The translations under genes were made by a program, and so were the position numbers. This document shows, one piece after another, positions 33,899 to 42,677 of a stretch of 64,000 nucleotides of DNA (position 1 is its first letter; the number at the start of each line of letters is the position of its first letter). Origin of the DNA: CAVVJA01 sp963809815 (GTDB taxonomy: Bacteria; Actinomycetota; Actinomycetes; Mycobacteriales; Jatrophihabitantaceae); the NCBI GenBank assembly GCA_963809815.1, contig CAWELM010000016.1, positions 1 through 64,000 of the forward strand, in the 5' to 3' direction. The notes beneath the pieces were generated by a model. The model made no database searches, was not told where the DNA came from, and saw only the letters and a list, made by a program, of their open reading frames with translations.

Positions 33899-36800
33899 TC
33901 AGGTGGGCAGGACGATGTCGTATCCGAATTCGTTGCCCGCGACGCAGGTCACCCGCAGATCGTCAGTGAGCACTCGGCGCAGGGCGTCATACGTCTCGGG
34001 CGGCGCGACGCCGGGCTGGGCGGTGCCAGTCGGCATGACCAGTGGCTCCTGCTCCTGCGCGAAAACACAGTTGTCGTGCAACTCGATAGCGACCGGCACG
34101 CCCAATGCGTTCTCTACCACCGCGAGCCGACCGGACGGATCGACCTTCCGCTGCTGGCCAACGCCGTCGAGCACCGCCCGTTCCAGATCGACCGTGAATT
34201 CGTTGCTGACCACATGCCCCGGCGCGACACCGGCATATCGGATCTCGATTCGATCACCAACGAGCCTGATGGTCTTCTGGAACTCGTTCCCGCTGTGCCA
34301 GACGATCCCGGGCTCACCGGCCCGCCGGGCCACACCGTCTTGCCGACAGGCGTCGTCGAATTGCTCCGGCGTAACCGGCGGCGTGGGCTGCTTCCCCATC
34401 GCCGGTCCGTAGCGGCAGGTCACGACGGGGGAGTCACCGCTGGTGTCGACGTCGCACTCGTAGGCGTTGAAGTTGTCCGGATACCACGTCAAGAGCCGCT
34501 GGTCGGGCTGCCTCGGGTCGACGTACGTACCTGGCCGCCACGCGGCTTGGCCGACGTCCGAGGCCACATAGCAGTGATTCGGCGTGAATACGGTGTTCTG
34601 CAGCCGTGCGCCGTCGCACGGGATCTGGTCGATGGGGCCCGGGGTCAAGAACTGATGCGATTTGATCGTTCCGCTCACCGAGATCGGACGTCCGTCGACC
34701 CAGCCGAACACGTGAGTGATCCGGCCACCGTTGCGATCGATCACAACCAGAGCAGTCCGGTTGTACAGCACGATCGTCGGAAGGCAGTCATGGTCCCAGT
34801 ACGTGCCTCGTTGGTTCGGGCTGTGCTCACCGGACCAGTACGGGTCAGCGCTCCCTTGCGCTTGCACCAGCTGCAGTAGCGGGCCGCCGCTTGTTGCGTA
34901 CTGGCTGGGCTCGATGGCGCCGATGACGTAGGTCTGAGCATTCCCGCCCGACGACTGACCGCCGGACCACTCCGCCCAGATGGAGGCATTGAGATACACC
35001 CAGGCGTGACGCTGCTGGATGCTCTCGGACACGACGAAGTCCTCCGGCGGCCAGCTCTGTGGATCGCCATTGGGATTGGTCAAGGGCTGTTGGCTCCACA
35101 TCGACTCGTGCGTGCAGGCCAAGAAGTACATCCACGCGAGCTCATGCAGGCCGTTGCGATACTCTTCCGGCCAGGCAACAAGTTGATCTTCGAGGGTGTC
35201 ACTCATTTCCCGCAGGGAACAGCCCAGCCAGAGGGACACCGTCTTGGCCCACCATTCGTACCAGGTGTCGAAGTGAATCCGGTTGCCCTGCCGGTCGATC
35301 GATTCCACCCCGAGCGGATCGACACTCGGGCAGATCGCGCTGGACACAGTGATTGGTTCTGGTTGGCGGTACAGCGTCGGGTCGAAGCCGTTTTCGTCAA
35401 CGGTCCAGGCCCGCACCCACGGATGGGTGCTTATCCAGCACAGGGCGGCGAGATAGCCGCGCGTGTAGAAGATCGGCGAGCCGTCAAACCAGCCGTCTCC
35501 GCAGGCGTGGTCGAGATCGTCGCCGTAGACGTAGATCTTGCTCGGGCCCGGCTTGCGGAACCGTACGGCGAGCATCAGCCGCCGACGCAACCAATAACCC
35601 ACTTGGCCCTTCAGGATCTCGTCCAAGCCGGCGTTGAGCATCTCGTTGCGCAGCTGGTCCTCAATGAGCAGAACGGTGAGACCGGTGGCCGCCTCCGTCC
35701 ACAAGTAGTTGCCGTCGTCGCCCGTCGCATGGCCTTCTCCGAACAAGCAGGCATCGACTCCGTCCACCCGGCCGGCAACGGTTGATCGGTCGAACACGAT
35801 GTAGCGCAGCTCATTGCGTTCCAGCAATGTGCTGTAGGTATCGACCTCCGATGACGTCGCGCGGTAGATGCGCTGATCCGGGTAGTAGGTGCGATCGGAG
35901 CTGCGTCCGAAGGACGATTCGATCACCCGCTCAGCCAGGATCAGCTCTCGCTGATTGGTGTCGCGCTGATAGTAGGGAGGACGGTGCGCGCCGAATCCGG
36001 CGTTGCTCGGGGAGATCAACCCGCTTGCAACCTGGTCGGACAACAGCGCGAATTGGTCCGCCGGCAGTCCAGATCGGAGAAGCATCAACACGCCGGCGTT
36101 GAATGCCCATTGCGTCCTGACCTGGTAGTCCCGCTGGGCTTCGAGCGCGTACCGGTATCCGTCGGGGATGCCGTTCTCTCTTGTTCCGGGCCGACTGGAG
36201 TATGCGGCCTCCTCGTCGGCAAAGGTGACCTCGATATAGCTCCGGGGCGGCCGGTACGCGCCGATGGGCCAGGTGAACAGATCGTTGAATCCCTGGATGC
36301 AGTACTGGAGCAGAATGAGTGCCGTAGGCCGGAAACCATGGGTCTGATCAACGTGGGCAGGATCAAGCGACACCACGTGGGAGTCAGCGGACGAGCCCCG
36401 CCCGGTGATGATCTCGACGGTCTGCAGAGGATCCGCAGCGTTGCTTTTCACCGACAACACGAACGCGTCGGCGCTCCGGTCGATGGTCGGCCAAACATAG
36501 TCGTCCGGCGCGCCGGCCGACCAGGGCAACGGCGCCGGGTTACCGACATCGATGGGATCGCGGTCATTGAGCCGGATCTGTACCGGGGCTATGGCCGTGT
36601 TGTTGGCGACATCGTCCGTACGGAGCATGTCGAGTCGAATGTGATCGAAACCGTTGTCGTTCTCCTTCACGAACAGCACCCACCACTGGTCGTCCGGAAG
36701 GAGTACCTCGGCTGAGGCCGGTCCGGCCGCGCCCGGTGCTGATGGGTTGGGTCCGGGGCGACTAGTGCGGGATTCGCGCAGGTGGCTTTCCTCGAAGACC

Positions 36801-37273
36801 GGTGCGACGAGCCACAGCGCACCCCTCGCGGCAGCAACGACAGAGCGATCGGTAAGCGCCGCGGTGGCCTCGAATCGCAGCAGGGCGCCGGCCGGTAATC
36901 CGGTCAGACCGATTTCGTAGTAGCGGTTGCCTGGTACGTAGCGCGGGTTGCCCGGCCGATTGTCGACGACTGCTCGCACGTCGCTGCAGTAGCGATGCGC
37001 CTCCTGCCAGCCGTGCTCTGTCGGGCTGCTGTCGGCCCGCTGGTCTATTGATGAGACGCTCAGCTCGTTGACCGTCGGGTCGCCGGCATACGGCTGCCAG
37101 CGCCCCTGCAGAAAGCATTCCGCCCGAAAGTCCACCGACGGGACGTCGTTCTGGGCGGTCCACACTCCGACGATCAGCGTGAGATCGATGGCTTCGCCGT
37201 TGGGCGTGGTGCCGGCCCGGACCACGGGCTGTGTCTCCAGGCTGGTGCACGTCCAGCACGTCAGCATCGTCAT
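33899..37273 (-). CDS. Large protein of unknown function, possible GH57-like core
   Basis: 1124 residues, starting behind GGGAGAAAG. No signal peptide or membrane helix. Residues about 1-330 look like beta-rich modules (Ig-like strands, VLLPDDQWWVLFVKEND). The middle (about 370-650) resembles the GH57/GH38-type arrangement: WAFNAGVLMLLRSGLP, then VASGLISPSNAGFGAHRPPYY, RDTNQRELILAE, YYPDQRIY, ELRYIVFD, and later KIYVYGDDLDHACGDGWFDG. That would mean a glycoside hydrolase or related fold, but this is only an inference from pattern. The C-terminus is another beta-rich region. It is preceded by an ECF sigma gene and a strong hairpin on the same strand. Confidence 0.6.
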   Translation of the reverse strand: MTMLTCWTCTSLETQPVVRAGTTPNGEAIDLTLIVGVWTAQNDVPSVDFRAECFLQGRWQPYAGDPTVNELSVSSIDQRADSSPTEHGWQEAHRYCSDVRAVVDNRPGNPRYVPGNRYYEIGLTGLPAGALLRFEATAALTDRSVVAAARGALWLVAPVFEESHLRESRTSRPGPNPSAPGAAGPASAEVLLPDDQWWVLFVKENDNGFDHIRLDMLRTDDVANNTAIAPVQIRLNDRDPIDVGNPAPLPWSAGAPDDYVWPTIDRSADAFVLSVKSNAADPLQTVEIITGRGSSADSHVVSLDPAHVDQTHGFRPTALILLQYCIQGFNDLFTWPIGAYRPPRSYIEVTFADEEAAYSSRPGTRENGIPDGYRYALEAQRDYQVRTQWAFNAGVLMLLRSGLPADQFALLSDQVASGLISPSNAGFGAHRPPYYQRDTNQRELILAERVIESSFGRSSDRTYYPDQRIYRATSSEVDTYSTLLERNELRYIVFDRSTVAGRVDGVDACLFGEGHATGDDGNYLWTEAATGLTVLLIEDQLRNEMLNAGLDEILKGQVGYWLRRRLMLAVRFRKPGPSKIYVYGDDLDHACGDGWFDGSPIFYTRGYLAALCWISTHPWVRAWTVDENGFDPTLYRQPEPITVSSAICPSVDPLGVESIDRQGNRIHFDTWYEWWAKTVSLWLGCSLREMSDTLEDQLVAWPEEYRNGLHELAWMYFLACTHESMWSQQPLTNPNGDPQSWPPEDFVVSESIQQRHAWVYLNASIWAEWSGGQSSGGNAQTYVIGAIEPSQYATSGGPLLQLVQAQGSADPYWSGEHSPNQRGTYWDHDCLPTIVLYNRTALVVIDRNGGRITHVFGWVDGRPISVSGTIKSHQFLTPGPIDQIPCDGARLQNTVFTPNHCYVASDVGQAAWRPGTYVDPRQPDQRLLTWYPDNFNAYECDVDTSGDSPVVTCRYGPAMGKQPTPPVTPEQFDDACRQDGVARRAGEPGIVWHSGNEFQKTIRLVGDRIEIRYAGVAPGHVVSNEFTVDLERAVLDGVGQQRKVDPSGRLAVVENALGVPVAIELHDNCVFAQEQEPLVMPTGTAQPGVAPPETYDALRRVLTDDLRVTCVAGNEFGYDIVLPT

Positions 37274-37291
37274 CGACTTTCTCCCGGCGAT

Positions 37292-37320
37292 CCGCCCCGG
37301 ATCGGATGGATCCGGGGCGG
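37292..37320 (-). terminator. Strong hairpin between sigma factor gene and large ORF
   Basis: CCGCCCCGGATC and GATCCGGGGCGG form a perfect 12-base stem with the five-base loop GGATG. On the minus strand it lies 8 bases after the sigma factor stop and about 18 bases before the start of the 1124-residue gene. No long T-run follows, so it may be a partial terminator, an attenuator or an mRNA processing/stability structure that lowers expression of the downstream gene relative to the sigma factor. Confidence 0.6.
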
Positions 37321-37328
37321 CCTAGTGA

Positions 37329-37895
37329 TCAGACAGCGAGGGCAGCCCGTTCGTCGGGCTCGAGGTCGCGCAGCAGGCACCGCAGCTTCCGGAGCGCGCG
37401 ACCACGGATCGGGCCGATACTGCCGACCGGCATGCCGAGGGAGCGGCTGATCTCGGCGTAGCGCGGCTGGGCCGGATCAAGTTGTAGCTGAATGAGCCGC
37501 CGCTCGCGGTCCGGCAGCCGGTCGACGGCCTCGTGCAGCCGTTTCACGGCCTGCCGGTGGGCCACTGCATCCGCCAGATCGGATGCCGCGCTGCCAGCCG
37601 ATGACTCGGGCAGGTCAGACACCGGATTCTCGAGGTACCGGCGTCGGTGGGCCGATATGCACTGGCGGCGCATTGTTGTGGCGAGCCAGCCGCCGACACA
37701 GTCAGGATTGCGGATCTGCTCGATGTTGCGGAAAAGCTGCAGCCAGGTCGACTGGGCTGCGTCTTCCCGTTCCTCGGGCGTCAGGCGGAACTGATGACCG
37801 ATCGCCGCCAGCATGCCGCGATATCTCTCGACGATGTCGTCGAAGTCGCCCGGGGTGAGACCAGCGTCGTTCAGATATCGGTTCTCGGTAAGCAT
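37329..37895 (-). CDS. ECF-type RNA polymerase sigma factor
   Basis: 188 residues. Region 2: YRGMLAAIGHQFRLTPEEREDAAQSTWLQLFRNIEQIRNP then VGGWLATTMRRQCISAHRR. Region 4: LHEAVDRLPDRERRLIQLQL, then YAEISRSLGMPVGSIGPIRGRALRKLRCLL. The start ATG at 37895 fits the family better than the longer frame. No anti-sigma factor gene is adjacent; instead it is followed on the same strand by the large unknown gene, which may be its target or partner. Confidence 0.85.
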   Translation of the reverse strand: MLTENRYLNDAGLTPGDFDDIVERYRGMLAAIGHQFRLTPEEREDAAQSTWLQLFRNIEQIRNPDCVGGWLATTMRRQCISAHRRRYLENPVSDLPESSAGSAASDLADAVAHRQAVKRLHEAVDRLPDRERRLIQLQLDPAQPRYAEISRSLGMPVGSIGPIRGRALRKLRCLLRDLEPDERAALAV

Positions 37896-38035
37896 CGGCG
37901 GGCCTGTCCCTCTTACGAGATAGCAACGGGGACACCGTGACCAAGCCTGTTTGCAAATTCCTTGCAAGGTGCCGACTCAGGCGAACGACTGATTCGGGGC
38001 GCTGCGCGCAGCGGTGCCGGGCGGAAAGGGAAGCG

Positions 38036-39274
38036 TCAGGATTGCGCCGGGGCTGCGGCCGTCGGCTGCTCCGGAACCAGTGGGCGGCACGCCCCCGCGA
38101 TGACGGCGGCCAGCGCGAGCAGCCCGGCGGCCACCGTAAGCGAGTGCAACACGCCGAAGTGGTTGCCGAGGAAGCCGATCAGAGGCGGCCCAGTCAAGAA
38201 GGCCGTGTAGCCGATGGAGGCGACCGTGCTGACGCGGCTCGCGGCATAGCGGGGATCGTCACCGGCCGCGCTCATGCCGACCGGAAAGCCCAGGGCGGCG
38301 CCCAGTCCCCACGCCACTGCGCCGATCATTGCGGTGATCAGGGTGCCCGAGAACACGACGAGGATCAGCCCGAGGAGTGCAAGCAGCACGGATCCCCGCA
38401 GCACGCGCACGCGTCCGTGACGGTCGAGTAAGCCCGGTCCGAACCACCGACCCGCGGTCATCGCGGCGACGAAAATCGCGAAGGTGAGCGATCCGACCGC
38501 GGCAGCAGCGCCGTAGCCATCGATCATGGCCAGGCCGAGCCAGTCGTTCCCGGTGCCCTCGGTAAACGCCATGCACAGCACGAAGACCCCGATCAACAAT
38601 GTGCGGGGCTCGGTCCAGGCCCGGAACGGGCTGCGCCGGCTGCCGTCCGGGTGAGTCGGAGCGGCGTGACGACCGGGCAGGAAGAAACGGACTGTGGCCG
38701 GTATCGTCACCGCGACGACCGCGGCGACCAGGACGAGATGCGGGGAGATGCCAACGCCCGCGGCCACGATCACCGATCCGAGCAAGGCCCCGACGACGGT
38801 CCCCACGCTGAATCCGGCATGGAATCTCGGCATGATCGCTCGGCCGAGATGCTTTTCCACCAGAGCCGCATGCACGTTCATCGCGACGTCCCACACGGCG
38901 TTGCCGAATCCGATCAACGCAAGACCGACGATGACCGGAAACACGCCATGCGTCGCGCCGATGCCGGCGACGACAAGGCCGGCAGCCAGCAACATCGACA
39001 TCACCACGATTGCGCGCGACTCGCCGAGACGAGTCACCATGAGGCCGGACAGCGGGAGCGCGACCAGCGAACCGAGTGCGGCCGAGAGCAGGATCAACCC
39101 AAGCTGGGCCGGGCTCACCCCCAACTCGTCGCGGAACTGCGGTATACGAGATGCCCAGCTGGCGAAGGCAAACCCGTTCACGATGAAGACCGCGTAGACG
39201 GCGAGCGTTGCCTTGCGCAGCTGTATTGCCGGAGGTGCGAGGAGTTCGTCAGGGCCGTGCGGCTCGATTGTCAC
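38036..39274 (-). CDS. Major facilitator superfamily transporter
   Basis: 412 residues, about 12 hydrophobic helices. AVFIVNGFAFASWASRIPQFRDELGVSPAQLGLILLSAALGSLVALPLSG at the start and VTRLGESR as the first cytoplasmic-loop motif place it with the YbjJ/inner-membrane MFS group (proteins resembling FucP/YbjJ). Substrate unknown. It is on the same strand as, and 155 bases after, the hypB gene, but probably has its own role. Confidence 0.85.
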   Translation of the reverse strand: MTIEPHGPDELLAPPAIQLRKATLAVYAVFIVNGFAFASWASRIPQFRDELGVSPAQLGLILLSAALGSLVALPLSGLMVTRLGESRAIVVMSMLLAAGLVVAGIGATHGVFPVIVGLALIGFGNAVWDVAMNVHAALVEKHLGRAIMPRFHAGFSVGTVVGALLGSVIVAAGVGISPHLVLVAAVVAVTIPATVRFFLPGRHAAPTHPDGSRRSPFRAWTEPRTLLIGVFVLCMAFTEGTGNDWLGLAMIDGYGAAAAVGSLTFAIFVAAMTAGRWFGPGLLDRHGRVRVLRGSVLLALLGLILVVFSGTLITAMIGAVAWGLGAALGFPVGMSAAGDDPRYAASRVSTVASIGYTAFLTGPPLIGFLGNHFGVLHSLTVAAGLLALAAVIAGACRPLVPEQPTAAAPAQS

Positions 39275-39429
39275 TTCCCGCGGACCTTCCCGTGCTTGAC
39301 ATCATTTCCCCGGGCAGCCAGTCGAGCCAGGGATGGCTCGAGGCGACGGTGGCGGCATTCGAGACCCTCTGCAGCGGCAACTCCCCGACGAGCGGGTCGA
39401 TTCCGCACGCCGTCAAAGCATGACGTGGC

Positions 39430-40239
39430 TCACGTCGTGAACGGCTTGGCGGATTCTTGGGCCGGGCGGCGGAGGGACTCGATCCAGGCGCACCACGCCG
39501 CAAGGCCGGCTCCGGTTCGCGCACTTATTTCTAATGTCGCCGCGGTGGGATTTACGGCCTGCAGGTTGCGGCGAAACGCGTCCAGATCCACGTCGAGGTA
39601 CGGCAGCAGATCAATCTTGTTGATCAGGACCAGGTCAGCTGAACGGAACATGACCGGGTACTTCAGCGGCTTGTCCTCGCCCTCGGTCACGGCATGGATC
39701 ATGGCCCGCGCGTGCTCGCCGACGTCGAATTCAGCCGGGCACACCAAGTTGCCCACGTTCTCAATGAGGATCAGATCCAGGCTGGCTAGCGGCAGGCGGA
39801 CGAGGGCAGACCGAACCATGGGCGCATCGAGGTGACACTCTCCGCCGAAGCCATCACCGGTGTTGATCAGCTCGATGGTCGCGCCCAGGTTGCGCAGGCG
39901 GTCGGCGTCGAGGCTGGTCTCGATGTCGCCTTCGATGACCGCGACCCGAAGCCGATCGGTGAGCTCGCGCAAGGTCTCGCGCAACAGCGTGGTCTTGCCA
40001 GCGCCCGGTGCGGACATCAGGTTGATCGCAATGACGCCCTCGCGTTCCAGATCGCCGCGGTTCTCGGCGGCCTTGCGATCGTTCTCACCGAACACCCGCT
40101 CGAGGAGCTGAACGCGCTCGCGGCCGGTCTGGTACTGGGTGTGGTCGCCAGTGTCATGGGCATGCGCCGCTGGAGGCCCGTCGCCGTCCACCTCATGGTC
40201 GTGCCATGACCCGTCGTCGTGCCGGTGGAAGCGGCCCAC
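39430..40239 (-). CDS. hypB: Hydrogenase nickel incorporation GTPase HypB
   Basis: 270 residues. The N-terminus is histidine-rich (VGRFHRHDDGSWHDHEVDGD then AAHAHDTGDH), able to store nickel. It is followed by the GTPase core: P-loop SAPGAGKTTLLRETL, IEGDIETSLDADR, NTGDGFGGECHLDA, ENVGNLVCPAEFDVGE, and the G4-type NKIDLLPYLDVD. It delivers Ni2+ to the hydrogenase large subunit together with HypA in a GTP-dependent step. The GTG start lies 2 bases after the hypA stop; longer frames upstream overlap hypA and are not used. Confidence 0.95.
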   Translation of the reverse strand: MGRFHRHDDGSWHDHEVDGDGPPAAHAHDTGDHTQYQTGRERVQLLERVFGENDRKAAENRGDLEREGVIAINLMSAPGAGKTTLLRETLRELTDRLRVAVIEGDIETSLDADRLRNLGATIELINTGDGFGGECHLDAPMVRSALVRLPLASLDLILIENVGNLVCPAEFDVGEHARAMIHAVTEGEDKPLKYPVMFRSADLVLINKIDLLPYLDVDLDAFRRNLQAVNPTAATLEISARTGAGLAAWCAWIESLRRPAQESAKPFTT

Positions 40240-40241
40240 TC

Positions 40242-40583
40242 TCACACCTCCGCCAAGTCGAGAGCGGTGACGTCGAAGTCCTCGCCGCCCAGCACCTCGA
40301 CGTCCAGGCTCTTGCAGGCGGGGCATACGAACGCAATCGTGCCGTCGAGTGCGAACCGCTCGTTGCACGCTCGACACCGCAGTGTGGCCGGGACCCGCTC
40401 GACATCCAGCACGGAGCCGGCCAGGTCGGTGCCTTCGCTGACGAGCGTCCAGCAGAAGGCGAGCGTGTCCGGGACGACCTGGCGCAGCTGGCCGATGCGC
40501 AGGTGGATCACTTCCACCCGGCGCGGACCGGCGTGACGAGTAGCCACGTCGGCGATGGCCCCGCACAAGGACAGCTCATGCAC
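40242..40583 (-). CDS. hypA: Hydrogenase maturation nickel metallochaperone HypA
   Basis: 113 residues starting (V/M)HELSLCGAIADVA, whose second-position His is the nickel ligand. The C-terminal zinc loop has two CxxC pairs (CRAC and CPAC). It works with HypB in nickel insertion. The GTG start at 40583 overlaps the stop of the XRE gene by 8 bases, so translation is coupled. Frames extending further upstream are not family-like. Confidence 0.94.
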   Translation of the reverse strand: MHELSLCGAIADVATRHAGPRRVEVIHLRIGQLRQVVPDTLAFCWTLVSEGTDLAGSVLDVERVPATLRCRACNERFALDGTIAFVCPACKSLDVEVLGGEDFDVTALDLAEV

Positions 40584-40983
40584 GCTGTCGCTCGGTGCCG
40601 TTCGAGTTCCGGTGTTCCGGGATATCCGGACCCAGAATCCATGATCGCCTTCGCGGCCCGGCCGTGGACGACGTGACATCAGCGGCGGCGTCGAGGCGGG
40701 TCGTGGCATCGTCCGGCGCCCAGTGTCGTGGATTGTTCGTCAAGCCCAGGAGATAGGTGATCGTGCAGTCCAAGGCCACGGCTAGCTCGGGCAGCCGGCC
40801 GACATCGACGCCTTGGCCGTTCTCCATCGCCGAGAGGGTGCGGTTTGTCGCGGCGACGCCAAGCTCGTTCAGCCGCTCGACGACCTCACACTGGGTCAGG
40901 CCCAGATCGTGGCGTCGCTCGCTCAGCCGACGCGCACATATCCAATGCCGTTCGCGGTTCTGCTCGTGAGCAGTTGACACCAT
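40576..40983 (-). CDS. XRE-family helix-turn-helix regulator in hyp operon
   Basis: 135 residues with a lambda-repressor-type HTH at about 20-75 (LSERRHDLGLTQCEVVERL, then NRTLSAMENGQGVDVGRLPELAVALDC). The rest is a short unstructured tail. It overlaps hypA and follows the YciI-like gene, so it is an operon member rather than a bystander. It may control the hydrogenase/hyp transcripts, for example through the palindrome at 41411-41426. The start ATG has a GGGAGG site. Confidence 0.85.
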   Translation of the reverse strand: MVSTAHEQNRERHWICARRLSERRHDLGLTQCEVVERLNELGVAATNRTLSAMENGQGVDVGRLPELAVALDCTITYLLGLTNNPRHWAPDDATTRLDAAADVTSSTAGPRRRSWILGPDIPEHRNSNGTERQRA

Positions 40984-41056
40984 TGGCCCGGCCTCCCCGA
41001 TACCGGCCAGTCTCCTCCGGGCGGTCAGCGAACGTCAATCCGCTGGACTTTGCCAG

Positions 41057-41320
41057 CTATTCAGACATCTCGGAGAGCGCCTTGACGTCGTAGTGCGAGA
41101 AGTTGAATGCCGGCGATCCGCCGAGCAACCGTTCCAACTCCTCGTGCGAGTCGACGTCGAAGATCCACACGCCGCCGTGCGCCCCGACAATGTGATACCG
41201 AGCGACGACCTTGCCCCGACGCTCGAGTTCCGCGGCGTACGCCGGCACGCGGGCAATGGCGGCACCCATGTCACGGGACAGCAGCGCCAACTCCAACTGC
41301 CAGGTCACGAGGAACTTCAT
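41057..41320 (-). CDS. Muconolactone isomerase/YciI-like small protein
   Basis: 87 residues: MKFLVTWQLELALLSRD, then IARVPAYAAELERRGKVVARYHIVGAHGGVWIFDVDSHEELERLLGGSPAFNFSHYDVKALSEM, a ferredoxin-like fold of the muconolactone delta-isomerase group. Its role next to hydrogenase genes is unknown; aromatic degradation genes are absent, so the enzymatic name should not be taken literally. It is the first gene of the minus arm of the locus, divergent from the small-subunit gene. Confidence 0.75.
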   Translation of the reverse strand: MKFLVTWQLELALLSRDMGAAIARVPAYAAELERRGKVVARYHIVGAHGGVWIFDVDSHEELERLLGGSPAFNFSHYDVKALSEMSE

Positions 41321-41410
41321 GTCTCACCGCAGCTCGTCGAACGCGAATGTCGCCGCGGACGATACGCGCAGCCGGACCTGGTCTTGGGATCGGATCGATC
41401 GTCGCTCCTA

Positions 41411-41426
41411 GCCGTACGCATACGGC
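41411..41426. promoter_or_regulatory. Palindrome GCCGTA-N4-TACGGC in hydrogenase divergent promoter
   Basis: A perfect 6+6 inverted repeat with a CGCA spacer, in the 283-base gap between the two divergent arms (91 bases from the YciI-like start, 178 from the small-subunit start). No other palindrome of that quality was noticed in the gap. The likely reader is the XRE protein encoded in the minus arm, or a global redox/carbon regulator. Confidence 0.5.
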
Positions 41427-41603
41427 ATGCAATCATCTCGGAATCCAGGATTTCGGGAGTCAGCGAAGACATGGGAATGGCCTTATGACATAGGTGTTTC
41501 CTGTCTTGCGCCGATGATCGCTCGGCGTAAAGTCAGGTTGTCGCAGCAACATCCCGCTGATGATGTGGGCGCGTGTGCGTCCCCGCAGAGGAGGTGCGCC
41601 ACC

Positions 41604-42677
41604 GTGACGACCACTACCGCGGACAGCCGGCAAACCCAGGACGATGAAGGCGTCGTCCATATCCTTTGGATGAATGGGGGGCTGGGCTGCGACGGTGATT
41701 CCGTCGCCCTGACAGCGGCAACGCAGCCGAGCATCGAAGAGATCGCCCTCGGTGCGCTCCCGGGGCTACCCAAGATCGCCGTGCACTGGCCGTTGATCGA
41801 CTTCGAGTGCGGTCCCGAGCAAGGGGCCGACACCTTCATCAAGTGGTGGTACAAGGCTGACCGCGGTGAGCTGGAGCCGTTCGTCCTGGTCGTCGAGGGA
41901 TCGATCCCCAACGAGCAGCTGAACAAGGACAACGGCGGGTACTTTTGCGGCTTCGGCAACGACCCGGAGACCGGCGAGGTGCGGACGACCAACGAGTGGT
42001 TGGACCGGTTGGCGAGCAAGGCCACCGCGGTGCTTGCCGTCGGGACGTGCGCGACGTACGGCGGGATCCATGCGATGGCCGGGAACCCCACCGGCGCCAT
42101 GGGTGTGCCGGACTATCTCGGCTGGGACTGGAAGTCGAAGGCTGGATTGCCGATCGTGTGCGTGCCCGGTTGCCCGATCCACCCGGACAACCTCTCCGAG
42201 ACAATCCTTTACCTCCTCTACCAGGTCGCCGGCCAAGCGCCGATGATCCCGCTCGACTCGGAACTGCGGCCGCAATGGCTGTTCGGCGCGACGGTGCACG
42301 AGGGCTGCGACCGGGCCGGTTACTACGAGCAAGGTGAGTTCGCCACGGAGTACGGCTCGCCGAAATGCCTGGTCAAGCTCGGCTGCTGGGGCCCGGTCGT
42401 CAACTGCAACGTGCCCAAACGGGGCTGGGTGAACGGAATAGGGGGATGTCCGAACGTCGGTGGCATCTGCATCGGCTGCACGATGCCCGGCTTCCCGGAC
42501 AAGTTCATGCCATTCATGGACGAGCCCCCAGGCAGCAAGGTGTCCACCCGAGCCAGCAAGACCTACGGCGCGACTGTCCGCACGCTGCGCAGGTTCACCC
42601 AGAGGACGCTCAACAAAGAGCCGTCCTGGCGGGTACGCGGAACCGAACTCAAGACCGGCTACGAGAAGGTGCGGTGA
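41604..42677 (+). CDS. hhyS: Group 1h [NiFe] hydrogenase small subunit
   Basis: 357 residues. It begins after GGAGGTG with GTG; no Tat signal peptide, as expected for the actinobacterial high-affinity type. The proximal cluster motif is GLGCDGDS (C29, D32): Asp replaces the second Cys of the usual CxxC, a hallmark of this oxygen-tolerant class. Other ligands are visible in VGTCATYGG, VCVPGCPIHP, HEGCDRAGYYEQGEF, LVKLGCWGPVVNCN and GGICIGCTMPGFPDKFMPF. It transfers electrons from the Ni-Fe site to the respiratory chain. Overlaps hhyL as GTGA. Confidence 0.94.
   Translation: MTTTTADSRQTQDDEGVVHILWMNGGLGCDGDSVALTAATQPSIEEIALGALPGLPKIAVHWPLIDFECGPEQGADTFIKWWYKADRGELEPFVLVVEGSIPNEQLNKDNGGYFCGFGNDPETGEVRTTNEWLDRLASKATAVLAVGTCATYGGIHAMAGNPTGAMGVPDYLGWDWKSKAGLPIVCVPGCPIHPDNLSETILYLLYQVAGQAPMIPLDSELRPQWLFGATVHEGCDRAGYYEQGEFATEYGSPKCLVKLGCWGPVVNCNVPKRGWVNGIGGCPNVGGICIGCTMPGFPDKFMPFMDEPPGSKVSTRASKTYGATVRTLRRFTQRTLNKEPSWRVRGTELKTGYEKVR

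Noticed and set aside
39292..39423. 43-codon plus-strand frame between the MFS and hypB genes
   Set aside because: No ribosome site, no domain and no counterpart known in hydrogenase loci; too weak to list as a gene.
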